Shown: positions 59,543 to 64,000 of the stretch, one piece after another
Layout of the letters: each line of letters opens with the position of its first letter
Numbering within the stretch: position 1 is the first letter of the stretch
NCBI RefSeq assembly: GCF_900156095.1
Contig: NZ_FTMJ01000008.1
Coordinates: 124,001 to 188,000 of the forward strand
Length of the DNA stretch: 64,000 nt
Reading direction: 5' to 3'
DNA from: Aeromonas sp. RU39B
GTDB lineage: Bacteria > Pseudomonadota > Gammaproteobacteria > Enterobacterales > Aeromonadaceae
Program-made: the position numbers and the translations under genes
Notes under the pieces: generated by a model
Seen by the model: the letters and a program-made list of their open reading frames with translations, nothing else
What the model was told of the DNA's origin: nothing
Database searches by the model: none

Positions 59543-61810
59543 ATGGGCTTTGAAGTTGATGAGGATATTCTGCAGGACTTTCTGGTTGAAGCATCCGAAA
59601 TCTTGGAGCAACTATCAGAGCAGCTTGTAGATCTCGAAAAGCGGCCGGATGACACCAACCTGCTGAATGCCATTTTCCGTGGCTTCCACACCGTCAAGGG
59701 GGGGGCAGGTTTCCTCTCCCTGGGCGAACTGGTGGATGCTTGCCACGGCGCAGAGAACGTCTTTGACATCCTGCGTAACGGCAAGCGTCGTGTCACTTCC
59801 GAGCTGATGGATGTGATTCTGCAGGCGCTTGATGCCATCAACGAGATGTTTACTCAGGTGCAGAACCGCGAACAACCCAGTCCTGCATCCGATGACCTGC
59901 TGCACGATTTGCACGAGTTGTGCAAACCGGAAGGGGAAGAGCAGCTGCGTACCACCGGTGCCGGTGGCGTAGCGGGCGCGGTTGCCGAGCCGGCAGCTGA
60001 GCCTGAACCTCAGGTGCAGCTGGTTGAAGAGGAGCCTCTGCCTGAGGAGATGCCGCTCGAGCCGACATCCGGTGGCACCATTGATGAGATTTCCGCCGAT
60101 GAATTCGAGCGTCTGCTCGATGAACTGCATGGCGCCGGGAAGAGCCCCACTAAAGAGCCGACTCCGCTGCTTGCTGGAAGTGGCGATATTACCGACGATG
60201 AATTTGAAGCGCTGCTTGATCAGCTGCACGGCAAGGGTCAGCACGCGGGCGCCGCGGTCACCAACCCGCTGCAAAATGTGCAGCAGGAAGTGGATCAACT
60301 CATCGATGATGACGAGTTCGAGCGTCTTCTGGATCAGCTGCATGGCAGCGGCCAGGGCCCGACGGTTCCAGGTAGTGCCCCTGCGGCTAAACCGGCTGAA
60401 GTCCCTGTCGCTGCTGCGCCAAAAGTGGAAGCACCGGTTGCTGCAGCCAAACCTGAGCCAGCCCCTGCGGTTAACAAGCCTGTAGCCCCTGTCGCTAAAG
60501 CGGAGAGCAAGCCAGCTCCGTCAGCCAAGCCGGTTGCTACGGCGCCCGCGCCTGCTCCCAAAGCTGAGAGCAAACCGGCGGCGGCACCTGCCAAAGCACC
60601 TGCAGCTTCCGAAAATAAGGAAAGCGCTGCTGCTCAGGCTGATACCACGGTTCGTGTCGACACCAAGACCTTGGATGTCATCATGAACATGGTGGGTGAA
60701 CTGGTGCTGGTGCGTAACCGCTTGGTTAGCCTCGGCATTGCCAGCAATGATGAGGACATGTCCAAGGCCGTCGCCAACCTGGATGTGGTTACCGCCGATC
60801 TGCAAGGCGCGGTCATGAAGACCCGCATGCAGCCTATCAAGAAGGTGTTCGGTCGTTTCCCACGGGTGGTTCGCGACCTGGCTCGTTCACTCAAGAAAGA
60901 GATTGAACTGGTTCTGATTGGTGAAGATACCGATCTGGACAAAAACCTGGTTGAGGCACTTGCCGATCCGCTGGTTCACCTGGTGCGTAACTCCTGCGAC
61001 CACGGCGTTGAGATGCCGGATGTGCGTGAAGCCGCTGGCAAACCACGTCAAGGTACCATTACCCTGAGCGCCTCCCAGGAAGGGGATCATATTCTCCTCT
61101 GTATCGAGGATGACGGTGCCGGGATGGATCCGGAGAAGCTCAAGTCGATCGCCATCGAGCGTGGCGTACTTGACCCGGATGCCGCCGCCCGCATGACTGA
61201 TAATGAGGCTTACAACCTGATCTTTGCCGCCGGTTTCTCTACCAAGAAGGAGATTTCTGAAATCTCCGGTCGCGGTGTCGGCATGGACGTGGTCAAGACC
61301 AGCATCATTAGTCTCAATGGCTCGATCCACATCGACTCTTCCAAGGGCAAAGGGACTCGTCTCGAGATCAAGGTTCCGTTGACCCTGGCCATTCTGCCGA
61401 CCTTGATGGTTGAAGTGGGCAAGCAGACATTCGCTTTGCCGCTCAGCAGTGTGAGCGAGATTTTCCACCTGGATCTGAAAAAGGCCAACATGGTGGATGG
61501 GCAGCTCACCATCATTGTGCGTGAGAAGGCCATTCCGCTGTTCTACCTGCAACACTGGCTGGTGCGTAACAATCGCCACTACAAGACACGTCAGGATGCG
61601 GGGCATGTGGTGATTGTCCAGATTGGTATCCAGCAGATTGGCTTCGTAGTGGACAACCTGATCGGGCAGGAAGAGGTGGTGATCAAGCCGCTCGACAAAC
61701 TGCTGCAGGGCACTCCAGGCATGGCCGGCGCCACGATTACCAGTGATGGGGGGATCGCCCTGATCCTGGATGTACCTAGCCTACTCAAGGCGTATGCCCG
61801 CCGTCATTGA
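59543..61810 (+). CDS. cheA: Chemotaxis histidine kinase CheA
   Basis: CheA is the chemotaxis kinase that phosphorylates CheY and CheB. The 755-residue protein has an Hpt (P1) domain with H49 (FRGFHTVKGGAGF), a long variable linker (about 130-375) that is Ala/Pro/Lys-rich in its second half, the dimerisation domain (TKTLDVIMNMVGELVLVRNRL in parts), an HATPase domain (NSCDHGVEMPD, EDDGAGMDPEKL, GRGVGMDVVK) and a CheW-like P5. The linker carries three copies of DEFExLLDxLHGxG at 186-199, 219-232 and 257-270. I recognise no ordinary folded P2 domain. The repeats may be the CheY-docking element. Confidence 0.96.
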   Translation: MGFEVDEDILQDFLVEASEILEQLSEQLVDLEKRPDDTNLLNAIFRGFHTVKGGAGFLSLGELVDACHGAENVFDILRNGKRRVTSELMDVILQALDAINEMFTQVQNREQPSPASDDLLHDLHELCKPEGEEQLRTTGAGGVAGAVAEPAAEPEPQVQLVEEEPLPEEMPLEPTSGGTIDEISADEFERLLDELHGAGKSPTKEPTPLLAGSGDITDDEFEALLDQLHGKGQHAGAAVTNPLQNVQQEVDQLIDDDEFERLLDQLHGSGQGPTVPGSAPAAKPAEVPVAAAPKVEAPVAAAKPEPAPAVNKPVAPVAKAESKPAPSAKPVATAPAPAPKAESKPAAAPAKAPAASENKESAAAQADTTVRVDTKTLDVIMNMVGELVLVRNRLVSLGIASNDEDMSKAVANLDVVTADLQGAVMKTRMQPIKKVFGRFPRVVRDLARSLKKEIELVLIGEDTDLDKNLVEALADPLVHLVRNSCDHGVEMPDVREAAGKPRQGTITLSASQEGDHILLCIEDDGAGMDPEKLKSIAIERGVLDPDAAARMTDNEAYNLIFAAGFSTKKEISEISGRGVGMDVVKTSIISLNGSIHIDSSKGKGTRLEIKVPLTLAILPTLMVEVGKQTFALPLSSVSEIFHLDLKKANMVDGQLTIIVREKAIPLFYLQHWLVRNNRHYKTRQDAGHVVIVQIGIQQIGFVVDNLIGQEEVVIKPLDKLLQGTPGMAGATITSDGGIALILDVPSLLKAYARRH
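60098..60352 (+). repeat. Three protein-level repeats in the CheA linker
   Basis: Three coding repeats for DEFE(R/A)LLD(E/Q)LHGxG begin at about 60098, 60197 and 60311, spaced 33 and 38 codons apart. They are conserved mainly at protein level. They resemble the FliM CheY-binding peptide DEIDALLHG. Confidence 0.85.
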
Positions 61811-61847
61811 TTGATATCAGCCTGAATCGGGAGATAAAAGAACAATA

Positions 61848-62960
61848 ATGGCTGTAAAAGTGTTAGTGGTTGATGATTCGAGCTTTTTCCGGCGACGGGT
61901 GAGCGAGATCATCAATCAGGATCCGTCAATGACTGTGATCGACACGGCCCAAAATGGCCGTGAGGCGGTGGACAAGGTGATCGCGTTGCATCCTGACGTG
62001 ATCACCATGGACGTGGAAATGCCGGTGCTGGACGGGATCAGCGCCGTGCGTGAAATCATGGCCAAGTGCCCCACGCCGATTCTGATGTTCTCCTCTTTGA
62101 CTCATGAAGGCGCCAAAGCGACGCTCGATGCCCTCGAAGCGGGGGCACTCGACTTTTTGCCCAAAAAGTTTGAGGACATCGCTCGCGATAAGGAAGAGGC
62201 AGTCAGTCTGCTGCAACAGCGGGTTAAGGAAATTTCCCGCAAGCGCTTCCTGCTTGGCTCACGTGCTCGCGCCGCAACGCCTGCCAGCGAACCGGTTAGC
62301 TCTGCTCGCCCAATGACGCCCCGTGCGCCTGTGGAGCGCCCGGCAGCGGCAACTGCGCCGGCTCCAGTGTTTAAGCGTTCCGGCAAAAGCTATCAGTTGG
62401 TAGCAATCGGAACATCCACCGGCGGCCCGGTAGCGCTGCAAACTGTGCTGACCCAGTTGCCGGCGGATTTCCCGCACCCCATTTTGCTCATTCAGCATAT
62501 GCCTGCGACTTTTACCGCGGCGTTTGCCGCCCGTCTCGACGGGTTGTGCAAGATCGGCGTAAAGGAGGCTGCAGACGGTGATGTGCTGCGTCCGGGTCAG
62601 GCCTATCTTGCTCCGGGCGGCCGGCAAATGCTGTTGGAAGGGCGTCCGGGCTCTGCGCGAATCCGCATTATTGATGGAAATGACAAGGTGAATTACAAGC
62701 CTTGCGTTGACATCACGTTCGCGTCAGCGGCAAAAGCGTATGCTGACAAGGTGCTGGCTATTGTGCTGACCGGTATGGGCGCCGATGGCCGTGACGGTGC
62801 GCGTCTGCTCAAAGAGCAGGGCTCGACCATCTGGGCACAGGACGAAGCCAGTTGTGTTGTCTACGGGATGCCGCAGGCGGTTGCCAAGGCGGGCATCGCT
62901 TCGGAATCGCTACCCCTTGATCGGGTTGCGCAGCGGATTTTGGTGGAGTTAGGCCGCTAA
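61848..62960 (+). CDS. cheB: Chemotaxis methylesterase/deamidase CheB
   Basis: CheB removes methyl groups from chemoreceptors for adaptation. The 370-residue product has a receiver domain with phosphoacceptor D55 ([13 protein letters not shown]), a proline/alanine-rich linker and a C-terminal esterase domain with the serine in [13 protein letters not shown], the histidine in [19 protein letters not shown] (in parts) and the aspartate in [13 protein letters not shown]. Its stop overlaps the next start (TAATG). No cheR lies in the window. Confidence 0.96.
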   Translation: MAVKVLVVDDSSFFRRRVSEIINQDPSMTVIDTAQNGREAVDKVIALHPDVITMDVEMPVLDGISAVREIMAKCPTPILMFSSLTHEGAKATLDALEAGALDFLPKKFEDIARDKEEAVSLLQQRVKEISRKRFLLGSRARAATPASEPVSSARPMTPRAPVERPAAATAPAPVFKRSGKSYQLVAIGTSTGGPVALQTVLTQLPADFPHPILLIQHMPATFTAAFAARLDGLCKIGVKEAADGDVLRPGQAYLAPGGRQMLLEGRPGSARIRIIDGNDKVNYKPCVDITFASAAKAYADKVLAIVLTGMGADGRDGARLLKEQGSTIWAQDEASCVVYGMPQAVAKAGIASESLPLDRVAQRILVELGR

Positions 62961-63700
62961 TGGTCGGATGGCTGGGCTTTTTGTTCGCGCTTGGTTGTGT
63001 TGCTCTTGCCCAGCAGTGGCATGGAGGCAGCCTGCTGACGCTGATTGATGGCCCGGCGTTTGTGATTGTGATGGGTGGCACCCTCGGTGCCGTGGTCTTG
63101 CAGACCCCGGTCAAAGGGCTGGCCCGTGCTGCCCGTCAACTACGGCTGTTGTTTACCAATCAAGCGTACGATCTTGAGGCGCAAGCCGTCCGGTTTGAAG
63201 TGTGGCTGCAGCGCTCACGTCAATATGGTTTTCTCTCCTTGGAAACGCTCTCGGAAGAGGAGTCTGATCCCTTCACGCGCAAAGGTTTGGCGATGCTGGT
63301 GGATGGCGTGGAGCAAGAGCAGATGAAGGCGATGCTTGAGGAGGAGATTTTTCTCGAGCAGGAGCGTAACGAACACACCGCCCGGGTATTTGAATCCATG
63401 GGCGGTTACAGTCCCACAGTCGGTATCATCGGAGCTGTGCTGGGGCTCATTCAGGCGATGAAGAGCCTTGAGCATCCCGATCAACTGGGGGCCGGTATTG
63501 CGGTGGCGTTTGTCGCCACTATCTATGGTGTCGGTTTTGCCAACTTGCTCTATTTGCCGATTGCTAACCGGCTGCGGGCTCTGCACTACCACCATCTTCT
63601 GTTTCAGGAGATGACGCTGGAGGGGCTGATGAGTATCGCCCGGGGTGACAATCTGGGTCAGTTGCGTCTGCACATGCAGATGTATCTTAAGGGAGAATAG
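62960..63700 (+). CDS. motC: Flagellar stator protein, MotA/PomA family (MotC-like)
   Basis: This 246-residue MotA-family protein forms the ion-conducting stator with the next gene product. Four spans are visible, with a large cytoplasmic loop between spans 2 and 3. Seen: DGPAFVIVMGGTLGAVVLQTP, FESMGGYSPTVGIIGAVLGLI and GIAVAFVATIYGVGFANLLYLP, which match MotC of Pseudomonas, also located after cheB. The TAATG overlap with cheB indicates coupling. In an Aeromonas this would be a second stator set beside PomA/PomB encoded elsewhere; ion preference cannot be read with confidence. Confidence 0.88.
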   Translation: MVGWLGFLFALGCVALAQQWHGGSLLTLIDGPAFVIVMGGTLGAVVLQTPVKGLARAARQLRLLFTNQAYDLEAQAVRFEVWLQRSRQYGFLSLETLSEEESDPFTRKGLAMLVDGVEQEQMKAMLEEEIFLEQERNEHTARVFESMGGYSPTVGIIGAVLGLIQAMKSLEHPDQLGAGIAVAFVATIYGVGFANLLYLPIANRLRALHYHHLLFQEMTLEGLMSIARGDNLGQLRLHMQMYLKGE

Positions 63701-63702
63701 CC

Positions 63703-64000
63703 ATGCGACGCCGCCATCGCCTGCATCAGCAGGGGCGCGAGCACCTGGACCGCTGGCTGGTTTCCTACGCCGATTACATGACTCTCATTTTTGCCCTATT
63801 TGTCGTGCTCTATTCGGTCGCTATGGTAAATAAAGAGAAGTATCACGGCATACTCGAAAGCCTGACCCAGGCATTCAGTCAGACAGCGCCTGTGCGTGAT
63901 GGATTGTTAGAGGGGAGCACCGGATTACTGGACTCGGCTGAACTGCCACCGGAGTCGGCCTCGGTGGTGGCGAGCGAGCCACCCGCAACGATGATAGCCG
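63703..64000 (+). CDS. motD: Flagellar stator protein, MotB/PomB family (MotD-like), N-terminal part
   Basis: The frame is open from ATG 63703 to the window end, giving the first 99 residues. A short basic cytoplasmic tail is followed by the single span LVSYADYMTLIFALFVVLYS, whose D24 is the conserved proton- or sodium-binding aspartate of MotB proteins. The plug-like helix (NKEKYHGILESLTQAF) follows. The OmpA-type peptidoglycan-binding domain should lie beyond the edge. GGGAGAA precedes the start, 2 bases after motC. Confidence 0.88.
   Translation, partial: MRRRHRLHQQGREHLDRWLVSYADYMTLIFALFVVLYSVAMVNKEKYHGILESLTQAFSQTAPVRDGLLEGSTGLLDSAELPPESASVVASEPPATMIA

Overview
The window is chromosomal DNA from a polar-flagellated, facultatively anaerobic gammaproteobacterium, most likely an Aeromonas. 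This is inferred from gene content and order (pseB/pseC flagellin-sugar genes, a sigma-54-driven polar flagellar cluster fliE to motD, ppk-ppx, the glp block, aroF-tyrA, maoP-hdfR, nagE/nagBAC-glnS-fur); no database search was possible.

Region 1 (1-12949) is a surface-glycan locus. A plus-strand, tightly coupled operon runs gmd (partial) - radical SAM protein 1 - CgeB-like glycosyltransferase 1 - SDR reductase - cupin - radical SAM protein 2 - glycosyltransferase 2. The radical SAM/glycosyltransferase pair is present twice and brackets the SDR/cupin pair. A minus-strand run pseB - pseC - sugar methyltransferase converges on it, and both end in one shared hairpin. Sampled lines from 1 to about 11.1 kb are clearly AT-rich (about 28-43% GC) against about 60% in a sampled flagellar line, and the change falls inside pseC, so the left part looks imported by recombination.

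Region 2 (13.2-39.7 kb) is core metabolism: ppk/ppx polyphosphate turnover with a GcvR-like ACT protein; a DUF2726 zinc-finger membrane protein; glycerol-3-phosphate genes glpK, glpF, glpT, glpR and glpD; aroF-tyrA behind TyrR-type boxes; maoP-hdfR; nagC-nagA-nagB divergent from nagE with candidate NagC/CRP sites between; glnS; fur; a DUF4442 protein behind a perfect FNR-type box; rimO; and a YpfH-like esterase.

Region 3 (39.9-64.0 kb) is a continuous flagellar and chemotaxis cluster: fliEFGHIJ, fliKLMNOPQR-flhB, flhA-flhF-flhG-fliA, cheY-cheZ-cheA-cheB and a MotC/MotD-type stator pair, the last cut by the window end. Sigma-54 (-24/-12) promoters precede fliE, fliK and flhA. FliM, CheZ and a three-fold repeat in the CheA linker all carry a similar acidic/LL peptide of the type that binds CheY.

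No tRNA, rRNA, insertion sequence, integrase or CRISPR array was seen.
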